A stretch of 64,000 nucleotides of DNA from Clostridiales bacterium (GCA_019415645.1 DXYV01000007.1:1-64000); one strand, 5' to 3'. Shown: positions 24,177-33,179, counted from the stretch's first letter. A program made the numbers and translations. Notes: generated by a model not told the origin, from the sequence alone.

Positions 24177-25742
24177 TTACTTCACGTCCAGCAGATCCGC
24201 CAGCTTGTTATAAATCTCGGTGTTGTCGTAGTATCCGTTGAACACCTCAGAGCCCACGCCCTGGGCCAGCACGGCAACGGGCAGGCCGGTGTGGCTGTAA
24301 GAGGTGAAGGAGATACCGGACTTGTTGTTGATGATGTGGGTGATGGTAACGCTCAGCGGCTCATAGGTGCCGTAGAGCACGTACTCCTCCTGCTCATACT
24401 CGCTGGCGGCCGTGCCGTTGATGCTCTTTTCATAAGCGGCGCGCAGCTGCTCCAGCTCATACTCGGTGAGGACCAGCTTATCGCCTTCCTCGCCCTCGGT
24501 CTTGAGGCCAAACAGCTCCTCGATGTCGGCCAGCACGTCCTCGAAGGAGGTCTTGTTTTCCTTGTAGGCGGCCACATAGTCGCTGTCGTACTTGGCATAG
24601 GAGATCTTCTGGCTCTCCAGCAGGGTCAGATAGGTGTCGTAGTCGGTGCCGGCAAAGCCGATGGTCAGGCCGCCGGTCTCGTGGTCGCCGGTGACCAGGA
24701 TCAGGGTCTCGTCGGGGTGCTCGGCGGCGAAGTCGATGGCTACCTGCACCGCGTCGGCCAGGGCGATGGTGTCATGGATGGTGGAAGCGGCGTCGTTGGC
24801 GTGGCAGGCCCAGTCGATCTTGCCGCCCTCGCACATCATGAAGAAGCCGTTCTCGTTGTCCAGGACCTCGATGCCCGTCTCCACATAGTCGGCCAGAGAC
24901 CACATATCGTCGGTGCGGTCCAGCTCATAGGCCATGGCATCGGAGTCAGCCAGGTGCTCATCCACGATGATCACCGGGCCATCGGTGACCTGCTCAGCCT
25001 CGGCCTGAGTGCGGACCACGTTATAACCGGCCTGCTCCGCCAGCTGATAGAGGTCGGTCTGATTTCCGTCGGAGCCCGTGGGGCTGAGCAGCGCGCCGCC
25101 GGCGAAGTAATCAAAGTCGGACTCGATCATTTCCAGGCCAATCTCGTAATAGCTGGAACGGCTGGCCTGATGGGCGTAGAAGGCGGCGGGGGTGGCGTGG
25201 TTGAGGTTGACCGAGGTGATCACGCCGATCTTCCAGTCATGCTGGTCCTTCAGCTTTTCGCTGATGGTCTCGTACTCAATGGTGCCAGTCTCGTCCACGT
25301 TGATGGAGCCGGAGTAGGTCTTGTGGCCGGTGGAGATGGACGTGGCCGTGGAGGCGGAGTCGGGCGCAAAGCTGTTGGAGTCGTAGGTCACGGCGGAGCC
25401 CACGGACTCAAAATTCATGAAGTTGAGGTAGGAGGGGCCGTCCAAAATCGCGCCCTCGTTATCGTCCAGACTGGGCTGGGCCTGGAAATAGTCCTCATCC
25501 TCCAGCGCGCCCAGATAGTCGGCGGTGGACTGAATCTGGGGATAGCTCATGCCGTCGCCGATAAACAGGAATACATACTTCGGCGCCGCGCTCTGGTCGC
25601 CGGAGGCGGACGTCAGCGCCACCGTGCCGCTGGTCTGCGTGCCGGAGGTATCGCCGCCGGCCGCCTGCGTCGAGCAGCCGGCCAGAGCGCCGGCCAGGGT
25701 AGCGCCGGCCAGGAGCAGAGAAAGCTTTTTCTTCAGGTTCAT
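24177..25742 (-). CDS. phoA: alkaline phosphatase, lipoprotein
   Basis: A 521-residue extracytoplasmic phosphomonoesterase of the alkaline phosphatase superfamily. A lipoprotein signal (KKKLSLLLAGATLAGALAGC) puts the lipid-modified Cys at residue 23. Metal and catalytic motifs follow: FIGDGMSYPQ, DSASTATSISTGHKT with the nucleophile Ser, and the metal ligands GGKIDWACHAND and VTGDHETGGLTIGF. The start is the ATG at 25742; the frame is open further upstream. It probably scavenges phosphate at the cell surface. Confidence 0.95.
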   Translation of the reverse strand: MNLKKKLSLLLAGATLAGALAGCSTQAAGGDTSGTQTSGTVALTSASGDQSAAPKYVFLFIGDGMSYPQIQSTADYLGALEDEDYFQAQPSLDDNEGAILDGPSYLNFMNFESVGSAVTYDSNSFAPDSASTATSISTGHKTYSGSINVDETGTIEYETISEKLKDQHDWKIGVITSVNLNHATPAAFYAHQASRSSYYEIGLEMIESDFDYFAGGALLSPTGSDGNQTDLYQLAEQAGYNVVRTQAEAEQVTDGPVIIVDEHLADSDAMAYELDRTDDMWSLADYVETGIEVLDNENGFFMMCEGGKIDWACHANDAASTIHDTIALADAVQVAIDFAAEHPDETLILVTGDHETGGLTIGFAGTDYDTYLTLLESQKISYAKYDSDYVAAYKENKTSFEDVLADIEELFGLKTEGEEGDKLVLTEYELEQLRAAYEKSINGTAASEYEQEEYVLYGTYEPLSVTITHIINNKSGISFTSYSHTGLPVAVLAQGVGSEVFNGYYDNTEIYNKLADLLDVK

Positions 25743-26147
25743 GGGTATTCGTTCCTCCATCTTGTCAGTTTTCTGAGTTCGCGTTGAATCTGAACCTCGT
25801 TTATTGTAGCGTTCCCCATTCCGGCGTGCTATCATCCTTGCGTAAAAAACAATAAAAACCCTGTAAGATTTGTAAAGAGACGGATTCCAGCCCTGTTACG
25901 CAACTCGGTCTCGCTGTGCTGCCAGTCTTTTCTATACTTAATTTATATAGTTTTCTATCTATTATATGCATTTGATATTTTATAACTCATGTTTTATACT
26001 TAAGATGTGAAAAAGTGAATGCACGTGCCGCCAATCGCCCCGCAAACCCCGACCGGCGGCGCACTGCGGCGCAAAACCGTCTGACGGCTATACAGCGTAG
26101 CAGCAGGCCGGTGGCAGACTCCATCTCAGAATCGAGGTACCACAGCA
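25743..26147. promoter_or_regulatory. AT-rich divergent region between phoA and the acetyltransferase
   Basis: A 405-bp non-coding stretch. On the minus strand a TACAAT -10 (25803-25808) stands upstream of phoA without a recognisable -35, and TTTACA/CTTACA direct repeats lie near 25868-25883, reminiscent of activator-dependent phosphate promoters though the 9-base period differs from the usual 11. The middle (25920-26010) is strongly AT-rich with several TATA words. No gene is seen. Confidence 0.4.
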
Positions 26148-26711
26148 ATGGGTTACGAAGACATCGAAGCAAAGGCAAATGCCCTGGGAATCCCCACTTA
26201 CCAGTATCAGCGCATTGCGGTCCAGCGCGCGATGAAGCTGACGGCGGAGTTAAATTACCGCTACCATGAGCCAGAGGAGGTCGTCCGTCTCTTCTCCGAA
26301 TTGATTGGAAAGCCAGTGGGCGAAGGCTTCTGCCTCTTTCCTCCCTTTTACACAGACTACGGTCAGAACATTACCATCGGAGCAAACGTTTTTATCAATG
26401 CCGGCTGCCACTTTCAGGACCAGGGCGGCATCGTCATCGGAGACGGAGCTCTGCTGGGCCACAGCGTCGTACTGGCGACCTTGAATCACGACGAGGACAC
26501 GACCAACCGCAATGAGACGATTCCTGGCCCCATCGTCATCGGGAAACACGTCTGGATCGGCTCCCACGCCACCATAACGCCGGGCGTGACCATCGGGGAT
26601 GGAGCCATTGTAGCCGCCGGCGCGGTGGTCACAAAAGACGTGCCCCCCAATACGGTGGTAGGCGGCGTACCGGCCCGTGTGATTCGGCCTATTCGGTCCC
26701 ACGCGGTATAA
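26148..26711 (+). CDS. maltose/galactoside O-acetyltransferase-like protein
   Basis: A 187-residue left-handed beta-helix acetyltransferase resembling LacA/Maa, which moves acetyl groups from acetyl-CoA to sugars. The N-terminal MATE-like helical part (RAMKLTAELNYRYHEPEEVV) is followed by hexapeptide repeats (ITIGANVFINAGC, IVIGDGALLGHSV, IVIGKHVWIGSHATITPGVTIGDGAIVAAGAVVTKDVP, split here for length only). The catalytic His is in LATLNHD. GAGG lies somewhat far, about 13 bases, before the ATG. The next gene follows by 32 bp. Confidence 0.88.
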   Translation: MGYEDIEAKANALGIPTYQYQRIAVQRAMKLTAELNYRYHEPEEVVRLFSELIGKPVGEGFCLFPPFYTDYGQNITIGANVFINAGCHFQDQGGIVIGDGALLGHSVVLATLNHDEDTTNRNETIPGPIVIGKHVWIGSHATITPGVTIGDGAIVAAGAVVTKDVPPNTVVGGVPARVIRPIRSHAV

Positions 26712-26743
26712 AGAGTCAATCCATAGAAAGGATGAGAATTTGT

Positions 26744-27745
26744 ATGGCATATTTGGAAGCATTGAAGCTGACGCAGGAATGGGATAAGACCTTTCCCCGG
26801 AGCGACAAAGCGGAGCACAGCAAGGTGACCTTCCACAACCGCTACGGCATCACCCTGGCGGCGGACCTCTACAAGCCCAAGGACGTGTCGGGGCGGCTGG
26901 CCGCCATCGCGGTGTGCGGTCCCTTCGGTGCGGTTAAGGAGCAGGCCTCCGGCCTCTATGCCCAGACCATGGCGGAACGGGGCTTCCTCACCCTGGCTTT
27001 CGACCCCTCTTTTACCGGCGAGAGCGGCGGTCAGCCCCGGTATATGGCCTCCCCCGACATCAATACCGAGGACTTCCAGGCGGCTGTGGACTACCTCTCC
27101 CTGCGGGAGGATGTGGACCCGGACAAACTCGGCATCATCGGTATCTGCGGCTGGGGCGGCATGGCCCTGAACACGGCGGCCCTGGACACCCGAATCAAGG
27201 CTACCGTGGCCTCCACTATGTACGATATGACCCGGGTCAACGCCAAAGGCTACTTTGATTCCGAGAACAGTGAGGCGGCCCGTTATGAGAAGAAGCGGGC
27301 CCTGAATGCCCAGCGGATCGAGGACTACAAAAACGGCTCCTATGCCCTGGGCGGCGGCGTGGTGGATCCCCTGCCGGAGGATGCGCCCTTCTTCGTGAAG
27401 GACTATCACGACTACTACAAGACCCAGCGCGGCTACCATCCCCGCTCCCTGAACTCCAATGGCGGCTGGAACGTGACCGGCTGCATGTCCTTCCTCAACC
27501 AGCCCATTCTCCAGTACAGCAATGAGATTCGCTCCGCCGTTCTGGTGATGCACGGGGAGAAGGCCCACTCCTGCTACTTCAGCCGGGACGCCTATGCCGC
27601 CATGGTGAAGGATAACCCCTATGCCGCCAACAAGGAGCTGCTCATAATCCCCGATGCGGTGCATACCGATCTGTACGACGGCGGCGGCAAGAACGCCATC
27701 CCCTTTGACAAGCTGGAGTCCTTCTTCCGGATGTATCTGAACTGA
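26744..27745 (+). CDS. alpha/beta-hydrolase fold protein, unusual nucleophile elbow
   Basis: A 333-residue alpha/beta-hydrolase-like protein (YcjY/DLH-type). Secretion signal is absent. The strand-turn-helix segment reads IIGICGWGGMALN; homologues of this type commonly have a Ser where Trp stands, so the nucleophile is unclear and Cys may serve. A candidate acid and His near the end are in LIIPDAVHTDLYD. The ATG at 26744 follows AAAGGATGAG. Probably cotranscribed with the acetyltransferase and closed by the terminator at 27773. Confidence 0.75.
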   Translation: MAYLEALKLTQEWDKTFPRSDKAEHSKVTFHNRYGITLAADLYKPKDVSGRLAAIAVCGPFGAVKEQASGLYAQTMAERGFLTLAFDPSFTGESGGQPRYMASPDINTEDFQAAVDYLSLREDVDPDKLGIIGICGWGGMALNTAALDTRIKATVASTMYDMTRVNAKGYFDSENSEAARYEKKRALNAQRIEDYKNGSYALGGGVVDPLPEDAPFFVKDYHDYYKTQRGYHPRSLNSNGGWNVTGCMSFLNQPILQYSNEIRSAVLVMHGEKAHSCYFSRDAYAAMVKDNPYAANKELLIIPDAVHTDLYDGGGKNAIPFDKLESFFRMYLN

Positions 27746-27772
27746 TTCCAGCCTTCCCTCTTTCTGACCGCG

Positions 27773-27812
27773 AACAGGCCCCCTCCAGATTTGATCTGGA
27801 GGGGGCCTGTTT
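27773..27812 (+). terminator. terminator after the hydrolase-like gene
   Basis: AACAGGCCCCCTCCAGAT pairs with ATCTGGAGGGGGCCTGTT around a TTG loop, followed by TTCATGTT. Strong stem, short T-tract. Confidence 0.85.
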
Positions 27813-27838
27813 CATGTTCTATTTACCGGAATGTCTGC

Positions 27839-27868
27839 AAAAAGGGCGGGGCCTTTCGGCCCCGCCTC
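27839..27868 (-). terminator. terminator after pgsA
   Basis: On the minus strand GGCGGGGCC-GAAA-GGCCCCGCC is followed by CTTTTTGC. It closes the rimO-pgsA transcript four bases after the pgsA stop. Confidence 0.9.
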
Positions 27869-27871
27869 TGA

Positions 27872-28396
27872 TTACATTTCCCCGCTGAATACGTCGCGGT
27901 TCTTGATAAAATATTCCGCGCCGGAATAGACCGTGGTGATCACGATGACCGCTACGCATACCCAGACCAGCACGTCCGGAATGGGCAGGAACATCAGGCA
28001 TAGGCACACCATCGTGGAGGCGGTCTTGACCTTGCCGGACCAGCCGGCGGCGATGACCCGTCCCTTCTCCACAGCGATCAGCCGCATCCCGGAGACCGCG
28101 AACTCCCGGAAAATCACGATGGCCACCGCCCAGGCGGGCATCCGCCCGGTCTGGGTGAACCACAGCATGGCGGTCACCACCAGCACCTTATCCGCCAGCG
28201 GGTCCATGAATTTGCCGAAATCCGTGACCAGATTGCGGCTGCGGGCCAGATAGCCGTCCAGAAAGTCCGTCAGGCTGGCCAGGATAAAGATTCCAAGGCC
28301 CACATAGGTACTGTATGGGAAGCCCCAATAGAGCACAATGAGGAACACGGGAATCAAAACGACCCGGAACATGGTAATTTTATTGGCAATATTCAT
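27872..28396 (-). CDS. pgsA: CDP-diacylglycerol--glycerol-3-phosphate 3-phosphatidyltransferase
   Basis: PgsA makes phosphatidylglycerol phosphate, the precursor of phosphatidylglycerol. The 174-residue product has about five transmembrane helices and the CDP-alcohol transferase motif from DFLDGYLARSRNLVTDFGK to MDPLADK (D..DG..AR........G...D...D) near residues 43-70. It starts MNIANKITMFRV, typical of the family. It lies 20 bp downstream of rimO, a common Clostridia arrangement. Confidence 0.95.
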   Translation of the reverse strand: MNIANKITMFRVVLIPVFLIVLYWGFPYSTYVGLGIFILASLTDFLDGYLARSRNLVTDFGKFMDPLADKVLVVTAMLWFTQTGRMPAWAVAIVIFREFAVSGMRLIAVEKGRVIAAGWSGKVKTASTMVCLCLMFLPIPDVLVWVCVAVIVITTVYSGAEYFIKNRDVFSGEM

Positions 28397-28416
28397 GGGT
28401 TACGCTCCTTTTCTCC

Positions 28417-29736
28417 TCAGTCCTCGATCTCTCCGGTCAGGTCGCCGTCGCTGACGCCCGTGATGCGCACCGGAACGAAGCTGCCGGCCGGTACCAGCCC
28501 CGCGGCAGTAAAATACACATGGCCGTCCACATCGGGGGAGTCGGCGAAGGTCCGCCCCGCGTAACAGCCCATATTGGAATCAAAGCCCTCGCAGAGCACC
28601 TCCATGACGGTGCCCAGGCGGCTCTCATTCCAGCGGTCCATGACCCGGGACTGCACATCAATGAGCAGCTCGGCCCGGCGAAGGGCCACGTCCCGGTCCA
28701 CCTGATTCTCCATTTCCGCGGCGGGGGTGCCCTCCTCCGGCGAGAAGGGGAACACGCCGGCCCGCTGGAACTCGTGCTCCGCCATGAACTGGCACAGCTC
28801 CTCGAACTCCGCCTCGCCCTCTCCGGGCAGGCCCACGATGATAGAGGTCCGCAGCACCAGGTCGGGCATCTTCTCCCGCATCCGGCGCAGCAGGGCGCTG
28901 ATCTCCGCTTTGGTGCCCCGGCGGTTCATGGCCTTGAGCAGCTTGTCGTTGGCGTGCTGGATGGGGATGTCGATGTAGTGGAGAATCTTGGGCTGGGAGG
29001 CGATCACATCCAGCAGCGCGTCGTCCACCTCATCGGGGTAGAGATAGTGGAGGCGAATCCAGTGGAAGGGCAGCTTGCACAGCGCCTCCAGCAGCTCGCC
29101 CAGCCGGCGGCGGCCGTACAGATCGGTGCCGTAGCGGGTAATGTCCTGGGCCACCACGATCAGCTCCTGCACGCCCTGCTCGGCCAGGCCCTTCGCCTCC
29201 TCCAGCAGCGATTCAAAGGTGCGGCTGCGGTAGCGGCCCCGCAGGTAGGGAATGATGCAGTAGGAGCAGCGGTTGTCGCAGCCCTCCGCGATCTTCAGAT
29301 AGGCCGTATAGGAGGGCGTGGAGAGAATACGCGCGCCGTCCTCAATGGTGTGGTCGATGTCGCCGAAGAAGGTGGGCTGGTCGCCCTCCAGCATCGCCTC
29401 CAGGGCGGGCACCACGTCGGTATAGCTGCCCGTACCCAGAACGCCGTCCACCTCCGGCAATTCCTCCAGCAGCTCGTCCTGATAGCGCTGGGACAGGCAG
29501 CCCGTGACCAAAATTTTACGCAGCTTGCCCTCCTCCTTCAGCCGCGCCATCTCCAGGATGGTGTCAATGGCCTCGCTCTTGGCGGTCTCGATAAAGCCGC
29601 AGGTGTTGACTACCACGGCGTCGCAGCCCTCCGGGTCGCCTACGATGGTGTGGCCGGCGGCTTTGACCAGCGCCATCATCTGCTCGGCATTGACCAGATT
29701 TTTGGCGCAGCCGAGGGAAATAAATGATACTTTCAA
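28417..29736 (-). CDS. rimO: ribosomal protein S12 methylthiotransferase RimO
   Basis: Radical SAM enzyme that methylthiolates Asp88 (E. coli numbering) of ribosomal protein S12. The 439-residue product has the N-terminal UPF0004 domain with three cluster cysteines (FISLGCAKN, VNTCGF, VTGCLSQRY), the radical-SAM CDNRCSYC motif near residue 155, and a C-terminal TRAM domain. The IKVSFISLGCAKNLVN-like start and YLYPDEVDD favour RimO over MiaB. First gene of the rimO-pgsA transcript. Confidence 0.95.
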   Translation of the reverse strand: MKVSFISLGCAKNLVNAEQMMALVKAAGHTIVGDPEGCDAVVVNTCGFIETAKSEAIDTILEMARLKEEGKLRKILVTGCLSQRYQDELLEELPEVDGVLGTGSYTDVVPALEAMLEGDQPTFFGDIDHTIEDGARILSTPSYTAYLKIAEGCDNRCSYCIIPYLRGRYRSRTFESLLEEAKGLAEQGVQELIVVAQDITRYGTDLYGRRRLGELLEALCKLPFHWIRLHYLYPDEVDDALLDVIASQPKILHYIDIPIQHANDKLLKAMNRRGTKAEISALLRRMREKMPDLVLRTSIIVGLPGEGEAEFEELCQFMAEHEFQRAGVFPFSPEEGTPAAEMENQVDRDVALRRAELLIDVQSRVMDRWNESRLGTVMEVLCEGFDSNMGCYAGRTFADSPDVDGHVYFTAAGLVPAGSFVPVRITGVSDGDLTGEIED

Positions 29737-29790
29737 CCGTAAAACTCCTTTACCTTCATGCTCTGAACCGCGGCGCCGGGGCGGGCGGGC

Positions 29791-30027
29791 TCAAGACTTG
29801 CCCCGCCAGGCGGGGTCGTCGGTGATTCCCAGCAGATAATCCGCGGACACCTGATAATATTCACACAGCTGGACCAGACGCTCCAGCGTCGTGCCGGTTT
29901 TGCCATGCTCCATATCGCTCACTTGGGTGCGGGTCACTCCCAGTAGCTCAGCCACTACATCCTGAGCCAGTTTTCGTTCCTTACGCAGCGCCAAAAGCCG
30001 CGCTGCAAATTTTGTTCGGTCAAACAA
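29791..30027 (-). CDS. XRE-family repressor-like regulator
   Basis: A 78-residue protein that is almost entirely a Cro/CI-type helix-turn-helix (LRKERKLAQDVVAELLGVTRTQVSDMEHGK, residues about 15-45) followed by the YYQVSADYLLG motif typical of XRE regulators. It uses a TTG start at 30027 with AGGGGG seven bases upstream. It is divergent from a small gene at 30113, and an inverted repeat in the promoter between them is a likely operator. Confidence 0.85.
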   Translation of the reverse strand: MFDRTKFAARLLALRKERKLAQDVVAELLGVTRTQVSDMEHGKTGTTLERLVQLCEYYQVSADYLLGITDDPAWRGKS

Positions 30028-30039
30028 TCGGATTCCCCC

Positions 30040-30083
30040 TTGACAGCGTAGTAATTATCTACTATACTTAAGCGTAGATAATA
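30040..30083 (+). promoter_or_regulatory. promoter and operator of the XRE-controlled small gene
   Basis: TTGACA at 30040-30045 and TATACT at 30063-30068, 17-bp spacer. ATTATCTAC (30054-30062) in the spacer and GTAGATAAT (30074-30082) after the -10 form an inverted repeat covering the promoter, the natural binding site for the divergent XRE regulator. Confidence 0.8.
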
Positions 30084-30112
30084 CCTAACTTTTTTGAAAG
30101 GTCGTGCTTGCC

Positions 30113-30364
30113 ATGGATGATATTTTGAAACGTATTTTTGACCATTTGGACTCGCTCGGCTTTCTTCCGGGCTACCGCCCTCAGCCGGAGGAAGAACGCT
30201 TCCTGGAGATGGAGCGGCAGATCCGCGAACAGTTCGGCGCCGGATTCCTGCTGGCTTACCAGGAACTTTTGTTCGCGCGCATCTCTCTGGAAGAAGAGGA
30301 CTTCTTCCGGTCCGGCCTCCGCCTGGGCTTCGCCCTGGCCGCAGCCTTGGGCTGGCCGCACTAA
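30113..30364 (+). CDS. small helical protein, XRE-controlled
   Basis: An 83-residue protein starting MDDILKRIFDHLDSLGF, predicted mostly helical, Glu-rich in the middle and ending in a hydrophobic LRLGFALAAALGWPH. It resembles small DUF6809-type proteins of Firmicutes; that assignment is tentative. The ATG at 30113 has GAAAGG upstream; the frame opens at a GTG at 30104 that is too close to the site. Placed under a strong promoter overlapped by the operator of the divergent XRE gene. Confidence 0.65.
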   Translation: MDDILKRIFDHLDSLGFLPGYRPQPEEERFLEMERQIREQFGAGFLLAYQELLFARISLEEEDFFRSGLRLGFALAAALGWPH

Positions 30365-30422
30365 AGAACCTCTGAATAAATCATCTTCGGCTGGATGACG
30401 GGTCTTTTCCCTCATCCGTGCA

Positions 30423-30468
30423 GTTTGAAAAACAGGAAATACACCAAGTATTCCTCTGTTTTCCAAAC
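30423..30468. other. imperfect inverted repeat before recX 3' end
   Basis: GTTTGAAAAACAGGAAATAC and GTATTCCTCTGTTTTCCAAAC can pair over about 18 positions. It sits in the 161-bp gap between the convergent small gene and recX and may serve as a weak terminator for either; no other feature is seen there. Confidence 0.45.
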
Positions 30469-30525
30469 TTTCGGCTGAAGAAAAATCCTTCGCCACCAGC
30501 TCTTGCCGATTTAATCAGAGTTTCC

Positions 30526-31188
30526 CTAATCCTCCACCTCCGCGCCATAGCGGCGCAGCCCGGCGGCGATGTCCGGCCAGGAGAAACCCCGCCGGGTCAG
30601 GGCGTCGGTGACCCGTTTGAGCTCCTTCCCCTCGGGAAGGCCCCCCTTCAGGCGGGCGCGCAGAAAGGCGTCGATGGCCTCTTCGGAGCCCTCCCGCTCC
30701 TCCAACGCCTCGTCCCAGTATTCCCGGGGCACGCCCCGGCGGTAGAGCTCGTCCCGAATCTTCCGGGTCCCATAGCCCTTGCGCTCGTAATGGCGCACCA
30801 GATTTTTCGCGTACTCCAAATCGTTGAGCAGGCCCAGCCCCTCCAGCCAGTCGGCCACCGCCTCCGCCTGGGGTTCCAGGTCCGGCTGGGGCGGGAGTTC
30901 CCCCTCCTCCCCGTTCCGGTCCGGACGGGGCCGGGCGGTCAGCTTGCGCGTCAGCTCCTTCCGGGACAGGGGGCGGGCCGTCAAGGCATTCAGCGCTTTC
31001 TGTTTCATGCGATGCAAAGCGGCGGCGTCCAACAGGGCGGCCGCCGCTTCGTCGTTCAATTCCATTCCGGCATAGAGACCGTGGGCCACCACGTCCCCTT
31101 CCCCGATGCGAATCAGGGAGCCGTCCTCCAGCCAGACCAGCCAGCGGCCCTCCTTGCGCTGGGAGGGCTCCACCTTACTGATCTTCAT
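30526..31188 (-). CDS. recX: RecA regulator RecX
   Basis: RecX binds RecA filaments and modulates recombination. The 220-residue product has the three-helix RecX repeats: ALNALTARPLSRKELTRKL, LEYAKNLVRHYERKGYGTRKIRDELYRRGVP and ALTRRGFSWPDIAAGLRR. The ATG at 31188 overlaps the recA 3' end by 14 bp and has no clear ribosome-binding site, so translation is probably coupled to recA. An in-frame ATG at 31212 also lacks a site. Confidence 0.9.
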   Translation of the reverse strand: MKISKVEPSQRKEGRWLVWLEDGSLIRIGEGDVVAHGLYAGMELNDEAAAALLDAAALHRMKQKALNALTARPLSRKELTRKLTARPRPDRNGEEGELPPQPDLEPQAEAVADWLEGLGLLNDLEYAKNLVRHYERKGYGTRKIRDELYRRGVPREYWDEALEEREGSEEAIDAFLRARLKGGLPEGKELKRVTDALTRRGFSWPDIAAGLRRYGAEVED

Positions 31189-32287
31189 CCTCGAAATCGT
31201 CGGCTGACACATCCACGGCCCGTCCGGCGGCCCGGGCCGCGACCTTGGCCTGGTTGCTCATCAGCTTCCAGGCGTTGGCGCGAATTTCGGCCTCCAGCTT
31301 GTCCGCCGTCTCCGGATTGTCCCGGAGGTAGGCCTTCACCGCGTCCTTGCCCTGGCCCAGGCGGAGCTCGCCCATGGAGAACCAGGAGCCCGACTTCTGA
31401 ATCAGGTCCAGCTTGACGGCCAGATCCACGATCTCACCCAGACGGGAGATGCCCTCGCCATACATGATCTCAAATTCCGCCTCCCGGAAGGGGGGCGCTA
31501 CTTTGTTTTTGACGATCTTGGCCTTGGTGCGGTTGCCCACTACCTCGCCGCCGGACTTGATGGCCTCCACCCGGCGCACGTCAATGCGCACCGAGGCGTA
31601 GAACTTCAGCGCGCGGCCGCCGGTGGTGACCTCCGGGTTTCCGTACATCACGCCCACCTTTTCCCGCAGCTGATTGATAAAGATCACAATGCAGTTGGTC
31701 TTGGAGATGGAGCCGGCCAGCTTGCGCAGGGCCTGGCTCATCAGACGCGCCAGCAGGCCCACATGGGAATCGCCCATATCGCCCTCGATCTCCGCCCGCG
31801 GGGTCAGCGCGGCCACGGAGTCCACCACTACCACGTCAATGGCGCCGGAGCGCACCAGGGCCTCGCAGATCTCCAGGCCCTGCTCGCCGGTATCCGGCTG
31901 AGAGATCAGCATGGAATCGATGTCCACCCCCAGCGCCCGGGCATAGCCGGGGTCCAGCGCGTGCTCCGCGTCGATGAAGGCCACCTCGCCCCCCCGCTTC
32001 TGTGCTTCGGCCAGAATATGAAGGGCCAGTGTCGTCTTACCGGAGGACTCCGGCCCGTAGATCTCCACAATGCGGCCCTTGGGGACTCCGCCGATCCCCA
32101 GCGCGATGTCCAGCGCCAGAGAGCCGGTGGGAATGGCCTCCACTACGATCCCGGAGTTCTCCCCCAGGCGCATGATCGAGCCCTTGCCGAACTCCCGTTC
32201 GATTTGGGCGATGGCCGTATCCAGGGCCTTTTTCTTATCGGAGGCGGGTGTGGCCGTCTCCACCGTCATCTTTTTCTTGTCTGCCAA
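31175..32287 (-). CDS. recA: recombinase RecA
   Basis: RecA drives homologous recombination and SOS induction. The 370-residue product has the Walker A GPESSGKTT, Walker B-like VVVVDSVAALTP, and the L2 loop region with INQLREKVGVMYGNPE. The preferred start is TTG at 32287 with GGATGGAG upstream; the ATG at 32269 (MTVETATP) is an alternative. Only 28 bp separate it from prmC, so it lacks room for a separate regulated promoter of normal length. Confidence 0.97.
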   Translation of the reverse strand: MADKKKMTVETATPASDKKKALDTAIAQIEREFGKGSIMRLGENSGIVVEAIPTGSLALDIALGIGGVPKGRIVEIYGPESSGKTTLALHILAEAQKRGGEVAFIDAEHALDPGYARALGVDIDSMLISQPDTGEQGLEICEALVRSGAIDVVVVDSVAALTPRAEIEGDMGDSHVGLLARLMSQALRKLAGSISKTNCIVIFINQLREKVGVMYGNPEVTTGGRALKFYASVRIDVRRVEAIKSGGEVVGNRTKAKIVKNKVAPPFREAEFEIMYGEGISRLGEIVDLAVKLDLIQKSGSWFSMGELRLGQGKDAVKAYLRDNPETADKLEAEIRANAWKLMSNQAKVAARAAGRAVDVSADDFEDEDQ

Positions 32288-32315
32288 ACTACTCCATCCT
32301 TTCGGCTCGTCTCAT

Positions 32316-33179
32316 TTAATGGTTGGCGGTTCCCTCCACCACCCGCCAGATTCCATGGGTGTCCTGGAAGGTTCGGATCTGTTCATAGCCATGCTGCGCC
32401 ATCAGCTTTTCCACCGCGTCCGCCTGGTCATAGCCCACCTCGAACATCAGCTTTCCGCCCAGGCGCAGAGCCGAGCGCCACTTCTCAGTGATCGCCCGGT
32501 AAAAGTCCAGCCCGTCCTCGCCTCCGTCCAGGGCCAGAGCCGGCTCATAGTCCCGCACCGACGGGTCCAAACCGGCCATGTCTCCGTGGCGGATGTAGGG
32601 CGGATTGCACACGATCAAATCGAAATCCCACAAATTCGGGATGGGCGCCTCCAGCGCATTGACGTTCATACAGGTCACCCGGGCGGACAAATTGTTCCGT
32701 CGCACGTTCTGCCGGCAGATGCGCAAGGCCCCGTCTGAAATATCCGCCAGCGTCACCCGTGTATTGGGACAGCCGGCGGCGATGGCCAGCCCCACGCAGC
32801 CAGAGCCGGCGCACAGGTCCAGCACCCGCGCGCCTTCGCCCAGGGGCTCCACAAAATCCATGGCCTGCTGGGCCAATACCTCTGTGTCCGCCCGGGGCAC
32901 CAGCACCTCGGGGGAAATATCCAGGGTCAGGCCATAAAACTCCCACTCCCCGATGATGTAGGCCACCGGCTCTCCAGACAGACGGCGGGCCATCAGCTCC
33001 GCCACGCGCTTCTCCACATGGTCTGAGGCATAGAGCGACAGGTCCCGGAAAAACTGCTCCCGGGTCTTTTCGGCGGCATAGGCCACCAGTTCCCTCGCCT
33101 CCAGCTGCGCCGCCTCCACGCCGTGGGCCCGCAGGGTCCGCCGGGCGTCTAAGTACAGGTCGTTATAGGTCTTGGCCAT
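32316..33179 (-). CDS. prmC: peptide chain release factor N5-glutamine methyltransferase
   Basis: PrmC methylates the GGQ glutamine of RF1/RF2. The 287-residue product has an N-terminal helical domain, the SAM motif VLDLCAGSGCVGLAIA and the catalytic NPPYI motif (IVCNPPYIRHGD). The usual neighbour prfA is not adjacent; recA follows instead. The DUF1385 gene lies 12 bp upstream on the same strand. Confidence 0.95.
   Translation of the reverse strand: MAKTYNDLYLDARRTLRAHGVEAAQLEARELVAYAAEKTREQFFRDLSLYASDHVEKRVAELMARRLSGEPVAYIIGEWEFYGLTLDISPEVLVPRADTEVLAQQAMDFVEPLGEGARVLDLCAGSGCVGLAIAAGCPNTRVTLADISDGALRICRQNVRRNNLSARVTCMNVNALEAPIPNLWDFDLIVCNPPYIRHGDMAGLDPSVRDYEPALALDGGEDGLDFYRAITEKWRSALRLGGKLMFEVGYDQADAVEKLMAQHGYEQIRTFQDTHGIWRVVEGTANH

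Noticed and set aside
22740..25787. 1015-codon plus-strand frame
   Set aside because: It runs antisense to the YibE/F and phosphatase genes and across element B; composition is that of a GC-rich shadow frame.
30068..30496. 142-codon minus-strand frame
   Set aside because: Antisense to the small XRE-controlled gene and its promoter; no support.
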